NCBI RefSeq assembly: GCF_028583425.1
Contig: NC_072791.1
Span: 15,023,868-15,087,867, forward strand
Direction: 5' to 3'
Length of the DNA: 64,000 nt
Source of the DNA: Eublepharis macularius
Taxonomy: Eukaryota > Chordata > Lepidosauria > Squamata > Eublepharidae
Position numbers and translations under genes: made by a program. The notes beneath the pieces are model-generated. The model was not told the DNA's origin. It saw only the letters and a program-made list of their open reading frames with translations, and ran no database searches. Below, in pieces: positions 10,172-20,605 of this stretch. The first letter of the stretch is position 1, and every line of letters starts with the position of its first letter.

Positions 10172-10395
10172 GGTGGCAGAGAGTGCCCTCAAGACATAGC
10201 TGACTTATGGCAACCCCTGCTGGGGCTTTCATGGCAAGAGACTAACAAGAGGTGGTTTGCCATTGCCTGCCTCTGCAACCATGGTCTTTGTTGGAGGTCT
10301 CCCATTCAATTACTAACCAAGGCCGACACTGCTTAGCTTCTGAGATCCGATGAGATCAGGCTCACCTGGCCTCTCCAGGTCAGGTCACTTAGGTG
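10172..10395 (-). repeat. 5S rRNA-derived SINE
   Basis: The plus strand reads tail first (GAGAGTGCCCTCAAGACATAG, then GGCAACCCC), then GGTGGTTTGCCATTGCCTGC, GGAGGTCTCCCATTCAATTA and GCTTAGCTTCTGAGATCC, the reverse of the 5S internal promoter region. Same family as 1418. Confidence 0.85.
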
Positions 10396-11908
10396 CATTA
10401 GGCAAACTTTATTGCTTTTCTGTGTGTGTGTGATAGTGCGCTCTTATCTGTGTTTTGTCCCCTTTCCTAACCCTTCAGAATCCACCCACCATTTCTACTC
10501 TTTTTTCTATAATAAACCTTTTCATAAAGACATTTTTTGGCTTCCTTAATGCAGTACATTAATCTGAGATATTTCTCTGAATCTCTTCCCTACGTGCCAA
10601 ATCACTTGAGCACGACATAGTTTGCTATAAGGTATATTCCAGACACCCCCCTCACCATTACTTTACTTGACCTTTTTAGACTTAAGATGATGTTTTCTCT
10701 TTTCCCATTGACCTCTCTCTCTCAACAGCTGAGGTTCCACAGAGACCAGAAAAGGAAAAATATACTGACAGCTAGTGTCCTTAAATCTTGGTAAATGTCT
10801 TTAGTTTTGAGGCAAGCAGCCTCAGAAAAGGCAGCCCGTTACACTTCTGTGTGAGCGGCTGCTCTTGCAATCAGGACACTGGATCGGAGACTCATGCAGA
10901 GACAGTGGGCAACCTCTTCCACGAGTGGTTAACTCTCTCTTTCCCATAAACTAAAAGGGAAACATGTCTGTCCTTTGAATTCAGTCAAGGCATTCTCACA
11001 AGTTTCAGAAATGCTTCCTCAGACTTGCTCAAGGGTCCTTCTGGTCATTTGGAAACAGAATAAATCTGGAATTCTTCCTACGGAGTATTGTATATCTTTA
11101 TGTAAAAATTAATTTCCGTGTTTTCTGGAGCAAGGTTTGCATGTCCTTGCCATCATACGGGAAAAGGCAATATCCCCCACTATGGGGTAATAGCCTACGA
11201 TGCTATATTTTTGTCGACTGCCACGTCTCATCAAATCGTGTCAGGGACACCCAACGAAATGTCAGCCGGTGAAAACGAAGTCCTGAGCCTCCGTAGGAAT
11301 GCCCAGCTGAAGGTTACATAAACAACCCAGGCAAGTTCTCCAGGGTGTAGCCGCCAGCTCTTCCCCTTCGTAAGAGGAAGTCGCTGCTGGGTTTGGAAGG
11401 GAGAGTTTGAATAGGAAGTAAAAGGAGGCGGCTTGAGGGAGAAATAGGAAACTGTAATCTCCCAAGCCCAAGAGGAAATGAAGAATCGGGAAACAGCCAC
11501 TTGCAAACTTTCGCAAGGTGGGTGGGTGGGGCTTGCAAGCCCAGCACCCAAGCCCCCAGGTGCCATTCTCACCCCCTAAGTCTGAGTCCAGGGTCCCTCT
11601 TCAGTGCAAGAACCCCTTATTCTCTCCTTTCACACTGTCAAACTCTTCTAAAGGGGCAACCATATGCTGCTCACAGGAAAAGACAAACTTGCTGAATAGG
11701 TGGCCAGATAAAATCTATGTGGCCCTGAGCAGTAGACGCCGGCTTGCAAACCAGGAACCACGCCCCCCCACACCTTCTTCGCCACCACAGCATCGTGCAG
11801 CGCATGCCCACGGCCTCAGGCAGAGGGGAAAGGGAGTGAGACGGGACCCAGCTTTTCCTTTCCCTCTTGGCTCAGTTTCCCAGCATTTGGCTCGATTCAT
11901 AGAAACAT
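10396..11908. other. No gene recognised
   Basis: Mixed-composition DNA with short open frames in both directions at 11231-11910, none resembling a known protein. I see no repeat I can name. Confidence 0.4.
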
Positions 11909-12164
11909 AACAACAACGACATTTGATTTATATACCACCCTGCAGGACAACTTAACGCCCACTCCGAGCGGTTTACAAAGTATGCCGTTATTATCCCCAC
12001 AACAACAACAACACCCTGTGAGGTGGGTGGGGCTGAGAGAGAATTGAGGGAGCTGTGGCTGACCCAAGGTCACCCAGCTGGCTTCAGGTGGAGGAGTGGG
12101 GAATCAAACCCGGCTCTCCAGATTAGAGTCCCGCCGCTCTTAACCGCTACACCAAACTGGCTCT
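11909..12164 (-). repeat. tRNA-derived SINE, family A
   Basis: Full-length reverse copy: tail ACATTTGATTTATATACCAC at the left, B-box complement GGGGAATCAAACC, A-box complement CCGCTACACCAAACTGG at the right. Confidence 0.87.
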
Positions 12165-12235
12165 CATAGAGCTGGAAGGGCCCCAAGGGTCATCTAGTCC
12201 AGCCGCTTGCAGCAAGTTCACAGCTCCCTCCCCCT
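12165..12235 (-). repeat. CR1 3' end fragment
   Basis: Plus strand CATAGAGCTGGAAGGGCCCC, then TCATCTAGTCCAGCCGC is the reverse of the CR1 tail. It abuts the head of the family A SINE. Confidence 0.65.
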
Positions 12236-12479
12236 CTCTGCCTTCACCCCTCTATTCCTCTGCCCCCCTCTATTCCTCTGCCCCTTCCATGCTTCCAGTC
12301 CCAGGTCCCTCGAGAAAGCTGGCTCTCCTGAGATAATGTCATCACCATCACCTTGCAATGGAAGTGGCACCCCCTGAAGAAGACGGGGACGCATCTCCTG
12401 TTGTCAGGGCAATGGGAACACTGGCCCCCATCATGAGGCTGCTCCTCATTTCATCTCCTCACCCATCTTCACATCCAGG

Positions 12480-12640
12480 CCAGCCCCCCACACATCCGTT
12501 CAATGAATGTCCTAACTGTTGATCGTTATCATATTTCGCTCAGCGAACGTCCTAGCTGTGGACTACATCGTATTCGCGTGCACTGCGTAATTCGCCTTGG
12601 CTCTCCGTGAGAAAGGCGGACTACAAATGAGCAAACAATC
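12480..12640 (+). repeat. LINE-like 3' tail
   Basis: Ends CCTTGGCTCTCCGTGAGAAA, GGCGGACTACAAATGAGC, without a poly-A track. Its body (GAACGTCCTAGCTGTGGACT) matches 58555-58600, which places both in one subfamily. Confidence 0.5.
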
Positions 12641-13644
12641 ACACACCTTCCCTCCTAAGCCTGGTTTGCCAAGACATTTCAGGCCACAGTTTAGAGCTTC
12701 GCTTTATGCAGGGGCAGCAGTTTGCAGCGAGGCTCCCGTGATGCAAAAAATGCAGTCAGCACCAAAAAAGGATGGGCGGAGGGGGGGGGTGGATTTGCAG
12801 GTCCATGAGTCACCAGCTTCTTCCAACTCAGCAGCCCCTGATTCCAGGGAGAAGGTGTTGGTTGTGCACCAGGTCACCCAAGCTTTCAGGTGTGTTCTGC
12901 TTGCACTTGCACAGGACATCTCCAAGAAGAACTTGTTTACGGCGTTCCGATTCGCCCCTCTCCCATCTCTTTAATTCTCCATTCCATAAAGGGGATGCAG
13001 AATCCTGTTCACTTTTTTAAAAGGGACAGGGGCACCCACTCTAAGCAGCCTGCCCAATTGACCCCTGGGGTTCTAACGTAATTCGGAATATAAAGATATG
13101 TATTGCAATGTTCAGCGTTTGACACATTAGTTATAAACAGCATTTCTTGGGCTAAAGAGAGACCCGTGAGTCATTTTTATTCCTACAAGGTTTTCAAAAA
13201 TAGCCCGGTGATTCATAAATTACATTCTTCCACCTCCTCTTAGAGAATCTTTTGGCAAGGATGTGATTTTGCATCTCTTTTTGTATTATCCCCAAGAGCA
13301 ATGCCACGGGGCTGTGTACCCCCTAAAGAGCAAAACCCACAAAAGAAAACAGAGAAAGATTCTTATCTGTATCAAGAATTGTTAACATCTAGCCAGTAAT
13401 GCTTTCTTCATCCTGTTCTCCCTCTCTCTTCCCTTCCTCTTCAGCTCATTCAGAAAAGTCTCAACAAAAATCTTCTTTAATTATCATCATGCCCCCACCT
13501 CCTTTAACTACTTTTCTGCATGTCTCAAGCTTCTAGTCCTTAGTTTTAAAGGCTCCTCACCACCACTTACAGGCAGGATCTCAACTTACTGGGAGGCAGA
13601 ACCAAAATCAGGCACAGGAAAGGGGGTGCCCTGGTGGCCACGAT
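12641..13644. other. No gene recognised
   Basis: Open frames around 12600-13080 have no recognisable domain. 13081-13640 is AT-rich with nothing I can name. Confidence 0.4.
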
Positions 13645-13897
13645 AATAATATAATATTCAATGTATATATCGCCCATCAGGACAACTTAATGCCCACACA
13701 GAGTGGTTTACAAAGTGTGTTATTATTATCCTCACAACAATCACCCTGTGAGGTGGGTGGGGCTGAAAGAGCTCTGGAGGAGCTGTGACTGACCCAAGGT
13801 CACCCAGCTGGTTTCAAGTGAAGGAGTGGGGAATCAAACCTGGCTCTCCATATGAGAGTCCTGCCACTCTTAATCACTACACCAAACTGGCTCTCCC
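13645..13897 (-). repeat. tRNA-derived SINE, family A
   Basis: Reverse copy with AATGTATATATCGCCC at the tail side, the B-box complement GGGGAATCAAACC and head complement CACTACACCAAACTGGCTCT. Confidence 0.85.
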
Positions 13898-14074
13898 AAT
13901 CCCCAGCCTTTTGACACAACGAGATTGCAACCTTCCCAAAAAACTTCAAATATCTGAATGAACTGAGGTTTTCTAGAGTTGAGGAGTGCCCAACCTTCAT
14001 AAACATTCTGTTGCACCCAAGAGCCAAGCCTCTAAAATTTTTGCATGGGGGGGGGAGTAGTTTTGAATTTCCTG

Positions 14075-14190
14075 CATTGTGCAGGGGGTTGGGCTAGATG
14101 ACCCTGGAGGTCCCTGCATTGGGCAGGGGGTTGGATTAGATGGTCTGTAAGATCCCTTCCAACTCTTGATTCTATGATCTATGATTCTCT
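14075..14190 (+). repeat. CR1 3' end, two overlapping copies
   Basis: GCAGGGGGTTGGGCTAGATG is followed 40 bp later by GCAGGGGGTTGGATTAGATG, CCTTCCAACTC and a TTCTATGAT tail. The 3' motif is duplicated, by a second insertion or a local duplication. Confidence 0.8.
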
Positions 14191-14384
14191 AATGGGGAAA
14201 AAATATCTCCCAAAGAAACCACACACACCAACAGTTTAATATTTAACATCCTTGAAGTTGGTGCACTTCGTTTTCCACATAATTCAAATAGTTTTCTCAA
14301 TTCACACTGTGATTCAGAAAACCATAAACATCAAACAGTTTCCTAATGTTTTCAGATCCTATTTTTTTAAGCTACTGATAGGTG

Positions 14385-14690
14385 AGGTTAAAGGTAAGTC
14401 CCCTGTGCAAGCACCGAGTCATTACTGACATGGGGGGGACGTCGCATCACAACGTTTTCTTGGCAGACTTTTTACGGGGTGGTTTGCCATTGCCTTCCCC
14501 GGTCATCTACACTTTACCCCCAGGAAACTGGGTACTCATTTTACCGACCTTGGAAGGATGGAAGGCTGAGTCAACCTTGAGCCGGTTGCTTGAACCTGGC
14601 TTCCACCAGGATCGAACTTAGGTTGTGAGCAGAGCTTGGGCTGCAGTACTGCAGCTTACCACTCTGCGCCACAGGGCTCTTAAGCAACCG
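14385..14690 (-). repeat. tRNA-derived SINE with BovB-like tail (Anolis SINE2-like)
   Basis: Read on the minus strand: AGCCCTGTGGCGCAGAGTGG (A box), GTTCGATCCTGG (B box), a body containing GGCAATGGCAAACCACCCCG that is also present in the 5S SINEs, and an end in TTACCTTTAACC, close to the ACCTTT tail reported for Anolis SINE2. The shared body and tail suggest mobilisation by the same BovB partner. Confidence 0.75.
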
Positions 14691-15074
14691 ATAAAGAGAT
14701 AAACCGATAAATTATCCTCCTACTTATTACATCAACCTCCTCTTCTCCCACACGCTTCTAACTTTTAGCATACAGTATAGTTTGGTTATAATATCAATAT
14801 TTTAAGAAAGCTGCAAACACAAGAAGGAGATCAGAGATTCTTCTTACAAAGACAAGGAAGGGGGGGGGAAACTCTCCACCCTACATGTGACTATATTCAC
14901 ATGCACATGGAGCTATATCATCAGTCCCTCTAGTACCGCATCTATTTAAACCAGCAATGGATCTCTGAGAGTCTTAGGCAAAAAAGGGTCTTTCTCAGTA
15001 TTTCCTACCTAGCACCGCTGGAGCAGCCTGATTAATCTAGTTCGTTAAGCAGGGTCTCTCTGGGGACCAAGATC

Positions 15075-15535
15075 AAGATAATCCAAACTGTGGAATTCCC
15101 CATTACGATGAATGGATGTGAAAACTGGACCGTGAATAAAGCTGATAGGAAGAAAACTGATTCATTTGAAATGAGGTGCCGGAGGAGAGTTTTGCGGACC
15201 ACGGATGGCCAAAAAGACAAATAAGAGGGTACTAGATCAAATCAAGTCTGATTTCTCCCTAGAAGCTAAAATGACAAAACTGAGGCTATCATACTTTGGT
15301 CACGTTATAAGAAGACAAGATTCACTAGAAAGGTCAATAACACAAAGAAAAGTGGAAGGCAGAAGGAAAAGAGGAAGACCCAAAACCAGATGGCTTGACT
15401 CAATAAAAGAAGCCACGTCCTCCAGTTAGCAAAATCTGAGCAAATCTGTTAATGACAGGATGTTTTGGAGGTCTTTCACTCATAGAGTTGCCATAGGTCG
15501 GAGGCGACTTGATGGCACATAACACACACACACGA
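15075..15535 (+). mobile_element. BovB (RTE) LINE, 3' end
   Basis: Encodes the end of the RTE reverse-transcriptase protein: MNGCENWTVNKADRKK, and after one frame change RVLDQIKSDFSLEAKMTK, LSYFGHVIRRQDSLERS and RGRPKTRWLDSIKEA. The match to the BovB pattern (LEGLILKLKLQYFGHLMRR...RMRWLDSIT) is clear. It ends CATAGGTCGGAGGCGACTTG, then ACAC repeats, the BovB 3' end that the 5S SINE tail imitates. It is 5' truncated. Confidence 0.88.
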
Positions 15536-15839
15536 GCAGGGTCAACCATGGTGTCATGTCTGTACCCCTACATCCATGTCATTGTTCTAGGTGGTGGACC
15601 ATTGCTGATGCTGTACCTTAATTTCATTTTGCAAATGCTCTAACCATCACTTTCATTTCTCAAGCAGCCTGAGAACACAGCTGTCTTATCTCTTTCCTTT
15701 GAAGCTCACAGAAGTGACCTTGCACTATCTGAAATGTTACAGTTTACTCTTATGCCTTTTGTCCTGTCTAGGCGAATGTATAAACCCTAGAGGAAATTCC
15801 CAGACCCTTTCCTGCGCAAACCTGTGGTCTAAGTGGGAG

Positions 15840-15985
15840 GGGGGAAATGATTGAGTATTTAGAGCTGTACTCTGTTTACTGTTTACTGTTTTTAATTTGT
15901 TGTCAAACCGCCCTGAGCCCGTCTGACGGGGAGGGCGGTCTAAAAATGTAATTAAATAAAATAATAAATAAATAAATACTTTCTT
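15840..15985 (+). repeat. L2-type LINE 3' end
   Basis: CCGCCCTGAGCCCGTCTGAC, GGGGAGGGCGGT and an AAATAAATAAAT tail match the 3' end of the longer L2 copy at 61430-62945. Confidence 0.75.
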
Positions 15986-16129
15986 CAAGTCTCTATTCCT
16001 ACCAAGGAAGCATGTGCTTAGATGCTTTCTTGCCTCTGAGTAATTCTATGGACATATATATGAAAATGATTGGATTTCTGAATAAAACCATTTGACCAAG
16101 AGCTTGGATTTCTTGTTGCGATGGTACAG

Positions 16130-16300
16130 AGACCTGTCTGCCATATCCTGTCACCCATAGCCTGACATGGTTAGTACTTGAATGGGAGACTGCCAAGGAA
16201 GACTGGGAGGCAACAGCAAGCCAAATTCTGCTCTTCTCCTGCCTGGATCACCCCATGGATGACTCGGTTGTGACTCAATGACACACTCTTCTTTTTTGCC
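16130..16300 (+). repeat. 5S rRNA-derived SINE, diverged
   Basis: TCCTGTCACCCATAGCCTGA, then GGTTAGTACTTGAATGGGAG, still close to 5S, with an older, decayed body. A second 5S SINE follows at about 16341. Confidence 0.6.
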
Positions 16301-16312
16301 CTGACCTGGCAA

Positions 16313-16380
16313 CCTAGGTAGGAGATTTCAGGAACTAAGAAAGGGCAGCCCTGGTTAGTTCCTGAAATCTCCTACCTAGG
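16313..16380. repeat. Perfect 25-bp inverted repeat inside a 5S SINE
   Basis: Arms 16313-16337 and 16356-16380 are exact reverse complements over 25 bp, separated by 18 bp (GAAAGGGCAGCCCTGGT region). The right arm sits where a normal 5S SINE would read TAGT, then the ATGGGAGACC box. Confidence 0.9.
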
Positions 16381-16512
16381 AGACCACCAATGAAAGTCTA
16401 TGCAAAGGCAAGTGATGTTGAACCATCTCTGTTCATCGTGTGCTTTGAAAACCCCTTACAGGAGTCGCCATATATCAGCTACAAGCCGATGGCACTTTCA
16501 AACACCACTAGA
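16341..16512 (+). repeat. 5S rRNA-derived SINE with altered head
   Basis: GGGCAGCCCTGGTTAGT is 5S-like. GGAGACCACCAATGAAAGTC resumes the family pattern, followed by TTTGAAAACCCCTTACAGG and the BovB-like GCCATATATCAGCTACAAGC end. Between the two lies the right arm of the hairpin. Confidence 0.65.
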
Positions 16513-16592
16513 TCCGTTAACTGGAGAGGTTAGGGACTGATCCAAGGTCCTTCAGCATGTTCAGCCCATGAGACACAGGACTGCCTATACTC

Positions 16593-18158
16593 TATACAGG
16601 TGAGAGCAGATGTGCAGATTTAAGAGCGAATACAGGTGAGAGCAGACGTGCAGATTTAAGAGCAAATACAGGTGAGAGCAGACGTGCAGATTTAAAAGCG
16701 AATACAGGTGAGGGCAGACGTGCAGTTTTAAGAGCGAATACAGGTGAGGGCAGATGTGCAGATTTAAGAGCGAATACAGGTGAGGGCAGACGTGCAGATT
16801 TAAGAGCGAATACAGGTGAGGGCAGACGTGCAGATTTAAGAGTGAATATAGGTGAGGGCAGACGTGCAGTTTTAAGAGCGAATACAGGTGAGAGCAGATG
16901 TGCAGTTTTAAGAGTGAATACAGCTGAGAGCAGACGTGCAGTTTTAAGAGTGAATACAGGTGAAAGCAGACGTGCAGTTTTAAGAGCGAATACAGGTGAG
17001 AGCAGACATGCAGATTTAAGAGCGAATACAGGTGAGAGCAGACATGCAGATTTAAGAGCGAATACAGGTGAGAGCAGACACGCAGATTTAAGAGCGAATA
17101 CAGGTGAGGGCAGACGTGCAGATTTAAGAGCGAATACAGGTGAGGGCAGACGTGCAGTTTTAAGAGCGAATACAGGTGAGGGCAGACGTGCAGATTTAAG
17201 AGCGAATACAGGTGAGGGCAGACGTGCAGATTTAAGAGTGAATACAGCTGAGAGCAGACGTGCAGTTTTAAGAGTGAATACAGGTGAAAGCAGACGTGCA
17301 GTTTTAAGAGTGAATACAGGTGAGAGCAGACGTGCAGTTTTAAGAGCGAATACAGGTGAGAGCAGACGTGCAGTTTTAAGAGTGAATACAGGTGAAAGAG
17401 TGAATACAGGTGAGAGCAGACGTGCAGTTTTAAGAGTGAATACAGGTGAAAGCAGACGTGCAGTTTTAAGAGTGAATACAGGTGAAAGCAGACGTGCAGT
17501 TTTAAGAGCAAATACAGGTGAGAGCAGACGTGCAGTTTTAAGAGCGAATACAGGTGAGAGCAGACATGCAGTTTTAAGAGTGAATACAGGTGAGAGCAGA
17601 CGTGCAGTTTTAAGAGCGAATACAGGTGAGAGCAGACGTGCAGTTTTAAGAGCGAATACAGGTGAGAGCAGACGTGCAGTTTTAAGAGCGAATACAGGTG
17701 AGAGCAGACGTGCAGTTTTAAGAGCGAATACAGGTGAGAGCAGACGTGCAGTTTTAAGAGTGAATACAGGTGAGAGCAGACGTGCAGTTTTAAGAGTGAA
17801 TACAGGTGAGAGCAGACGTGCAGTTTTAAGAGCGAATACAGGTGAAAGCAAACGTGCAGTTTTAAGAGCGAATACAGGTGAGAGCAGACGTGCAGTTTTA
17901 AGAGTGAATACAGGTGAGAGCAGACGTGCAGTTTTAAGAGCAAATACAGGTGAGAGCAGACGTGCAGTTTTAAGAGTGAATACAGGTGAGAGCAGACGTG
18001 CAGTTTTAAGAGTGAATACAGGTGAAAGCAGACGTGCAGTTTTAAGAGTGAATACAGGTGAGAGCAGACGTGCAGTTTTAAGAGTGAATACAGGTGAAAG
18101 CAGACGTGCAGTTTTAAGAGCGAATACAGGTGAGAGCAGACGTGCAGATTTAAGAGCT
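16593..18158. repeat. 36-bp minisatellite, 43 units plus one half unit
   Basis: Head-to-tail array of 1566 bp, exactly 43 x 36 + 18. The unit is AATACAGGTGAGAGCAGACG plus TGCAGTTTTAAGAGCG. The half unit (AATACAGGTGAAAGAGTG) lies near 17385-17402. Variants occur at a few fixed sites: GCG/GTG/GCA before AATACA, ACGTG/ATGTG/ACATG, GAGAG/GAGGG/GAAAG, and CAGTTTT/CAGATTT. Many are CpG to TpG or CpA changes. Because 36 is a multiple of three and most units lack stops, three frames stay open for 419-452 codons on both strands; they encode a 12-residue repeat. I treat these as by-products. No splice or start context supports a gene. Confidence 0.97.
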
Positions 18159-19269
18159 ATTGCTGCTCCTTAATACATTTTCCCCACCCTTCCTTCAACC
18201 AGCCCAGAGTGGCAAACACTTTCTTCCCTTCGCCTTTTTATCCTCACAACAACTCTGCAACTAGGTTCAACTTAAAAAAAAAGTGCCACATGCGCATTTA
18301 TACCCAACATCCACCTTACTTCCTGCCTCTCACAAACTTGGGGGGAGAAAAAACCTGGTCCAAGGATTAAGGGAACAATTTTTGTTGACATCACAAGCGC
18401 TAGCCTGTAGGTGCCTTCTGTGACCAGTTTTCCCATGGTTCAAGCCAACTACGTGGGGAACTTGCAGACCGCGTTTATCAGAGCTTTCCCCCAGGACAGA
18501 GACAAGAGATGTATTTGTATTGGACACAGCGACTGTGTTTTCAAACCACCTGAAAAAAATTCTACATCTCTCCTTGCCTCCTAGTATAATGAAATTCTTG
18601 CTGAACAACTGCTTGCTGTCAGCGTTTATCAGTCCCATCTGAGCCATGATTAACAACAATAACAAGTAACAATCTTGTAAGTGTCCAGGCCATAGTAGGT
18701 ACAGAGATAAATATCAGGCAGAGACCCTGCACCAGCAAGCTTATATTCTAACATTATAATAGGAAAAGGAGAGGAGGCAGATCCGTCAAGGAAAATCTGA
18801 GTAGAGAGACAGCCTTCATAGAAACAAAGCAATTGTTAGAACGGGAAGAGTATTCTTTCCATGGGAAAAGCCCTGGCTTTAACTATCAGCATGCAATGCA
18901 AGTTCTCCCCCCCACACACACACCTTTTCTCATCACAGATTCATGTCAGAATCACAAAGAATCTGAAGAAGGGAAATTTTCATACCTTGAAACTTTCATT
19001 GATCTCTAAGGTGCTTACTGGACTCATAGCCGGCTGTTCTACTGCAAACCAACATGGCTACCCATCAGAAACTAGAGTTGTTTAGGTTGCATAGCTAAAA
19101 GAACATGATATAATCTTAAGCGTAAACTGCCTTATTTGAGAAAGGGGGGGGGATCCTCCAGTTTTGCTCAGGAGAGAATTTTTAATTTGTAACTATTGAA
19201 AGCAAAGATGAAAACAAATGCCACCTAAAGGAGAATACGGTGGGATTCAAGCAAGCCTCAAGGTGAAAA
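18159..19269. other. No gene; Penelope-like fragment at 18955-19080
   Basis: 18955-19080 contains AATCTGAAGAAGGGAAATTT, then TCTCTAAGGTGCTTACTGGA and CCAACATGGCTACCCATC, a decayed copy of the family at 43145. The rest shows nothing I can name. Confidence 0.5.
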
Positions 19270-19367
19270 CATTCCCAAGGTTGTATTGTCAAAGGCTTTC
19301 ACGGCCGGAGAACGATGGTTGTTGTGGGTTTTCCGGGCTGTATTGCCGTGGTCTTGGCATTGTATTT

Positions 19368-19408
19368 CCTGACGTTTCGCCAGCAGCTGTGGCTGGCATC
19401 TTCAGAGG
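19368..19408 (-). ncRNA. Hammerhead-ribozyme-like motif, core intact
   Basis: On the minus strand: CCT, CTGAAGA, extra T, stem GCCAGC with GCTGGC, GAAA, CGTC, AGG. All residues of the CUGANGA and GAAA boxes are kept. ACGT is self-complementary, and CCT pairs with AGG as a 3-bp closing stem. Confidence 0.6.
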
Positions 19409-19833
19409 TGTAGCACCAAAAGACAGAGATCTCTCAGTGTCACAGTGTGGAAAAGGTGTTGGCAGTTCATTTATATCTACTCAGGAGGGGTGGGGTTGAG
19501 CTGAGTCATCCTGTAAGAGTTTCCCAGGGTGTGGAATGCTAATGGCGGGAGGCTTCACTGTATCCTGAGGAGGTTCTGAAAAACACCAGGCTAACAAAAC
19601 ACTCTATACCCGACAATAGTCCTGCAGAGAAGATTAGCACATCAAGTACCGATCCATATACAAAAGAACCTCCTCAGGATACAGTGAAGCCTCCCGCCAT
19701 TAGCATTCCACACCCTGGGAAACTCTTACAGGATGAATCAGCTCAACCCCACCCCTCCTGAGTAGATACAAATGACCTGCCAACATCTTTTCCACACTGT
19801 GACACTGAGAGATCTCTGTCTTTTGGTGCTACA

Positions 19834-19874
19834 CCTCTGAAGATGCCAGCCACAACTGCTGGCGAAATGTCAGG
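19834..19874 (+). ncRNA. Hammerhead-ribozyme-like motif, one helix III change
   Basis: CCT (19834-19836), CTGAAGA (19837-19843), T, GCCAGC, loop, GCTGGC (19858-19863), GAAA, then TGTC where the other arm has CGTC, and AGG. Confidence 0.55.
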
Positions 19875-20261
19875 AACTACAATGCCAAGACCACGGCAAT
19901 ACAGCCCGGAAAACCCACAACAACCATTCCCAAGGTTGCCTCCAGTTTCACCTCTACACAAACATGCTGGACTGGACAGTACAGAAGGAAGCAGTCCTTC
20001 ATGCACCTCAGTCCCAAATTATTTAGAGTCATAAAAGATCAGAATCAGCACCCTTCATCTCCCCCAAGGGCATGGGTAAGGCCTCCATTTAACTGTGTTC
20101 CTCTCAAAACATAAACGCATCCTGGTGGAGATGACACCAGCAGGAAATGGTGCAAAGCCAACAGGTAAATGCACTCGGCCTTCCAGAAAAGTCGCTGGGT
20201 GTTTATAAATAGTTGTAGAAACACATCTTCAAGTCATTGTCACCTCTGCTCAGATTTTTGG

Positions 20262-20395
20262 TGTAGTGCAGGGGTTAGAGCGTCTTTAGGACTGGAAAGA
20301 TCCAGGTTCGAATCAGCTGCCCAGCTCCCTAGGAGAGTCACCTGGTCTCGGCCAAACCTACCTTAAAAGATGACTGTGAAAACAGAATGGGAGAG
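20262..20395 (+). repeat. Sauria-type tRNA SINE, decayed
   Basis: GGTGTAGTGCAGGGGTTAGAGC has an inserted AGG in the A box. GGTTCGAATC is the B box. The body is shortened. Confidence 0.6.
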
Positions 20396-20605
20396 GGGAA
20401 GGGCTGTGGCTCAGGGGCAGAGAATCTGCTTTGCATTAACATGGTCCCAGGTTCAATCCCCAGCATTTCCTATTAAAGAACCTGATGTGAAAGACCTCTG
20501 CCTAAAACCCTGGAGCAACGCGGCCAGTATGAATCGACAACGCTGACTGTGATGGACGGAGGGTCTGTCTGATTCCGTAGAAGGCAGCTGTATGTGTTCA
20601 TGTGA
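20396..20605 (+). repeat. tRNA-derived SINE, family D
   Basis: GGGCTGTGGCTCAGGGGCAG (A box) and GGTTCAATCCCC (B box), then GATGTGAAAGACCTCTGCCT, CTGATTCCGTAGAAGGCAGC and a GTGTTCATGTGAG tail. Antisense relatives lie at 33520 and 40490. Confidence 0.82.

Larger units (their letters stand above)
19284..19924. mobile_element. Penelope-like inverted-repeat element, long form
   Basis: 641 bp with arms of about 270 bp in inverted orientation. The left arm contains GGTTTTCCGGGCTGTATTGC and the right arm GCAATACAGCCCGGAAAACC. A central spacer of about 100 bp (AACACTCTATACCCGACAAT region) encodes nothing I recognise. CATTCCCAAGGTTG occurs on both sides (19270-19283 and 19925-19938), a 14-bp target duplication, part of which could belong to the element. 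Duplications of this length fit target-primed retroelements. Each arm carries a hammerhead-like motif. Confidence 0.82.

Noticed and set aside
15205-15429. Small basic protein of 74 residues
   Set aside because: It is the end of the BovB reverse-transcriptase frame.
16593-18158. CRISPR array
   Set aside because: Units are contiguous with no unique spacers, and the context is a vertebrate genome.
16842-18173. 443-codon open frame with a 12-residue repeat (and 419-452 codon frames on the other strand)
   Set aside because: All follow from a 36-bp unit with few stops. No start context, splice signal or family resemblance, and both strands are equally open.
16842-18173. NTGE repeats suggesting zinc-finger linkers (TGEKP)
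   Set aside because: No paired Cys and His at zinc-finger spacing accompany the motif.
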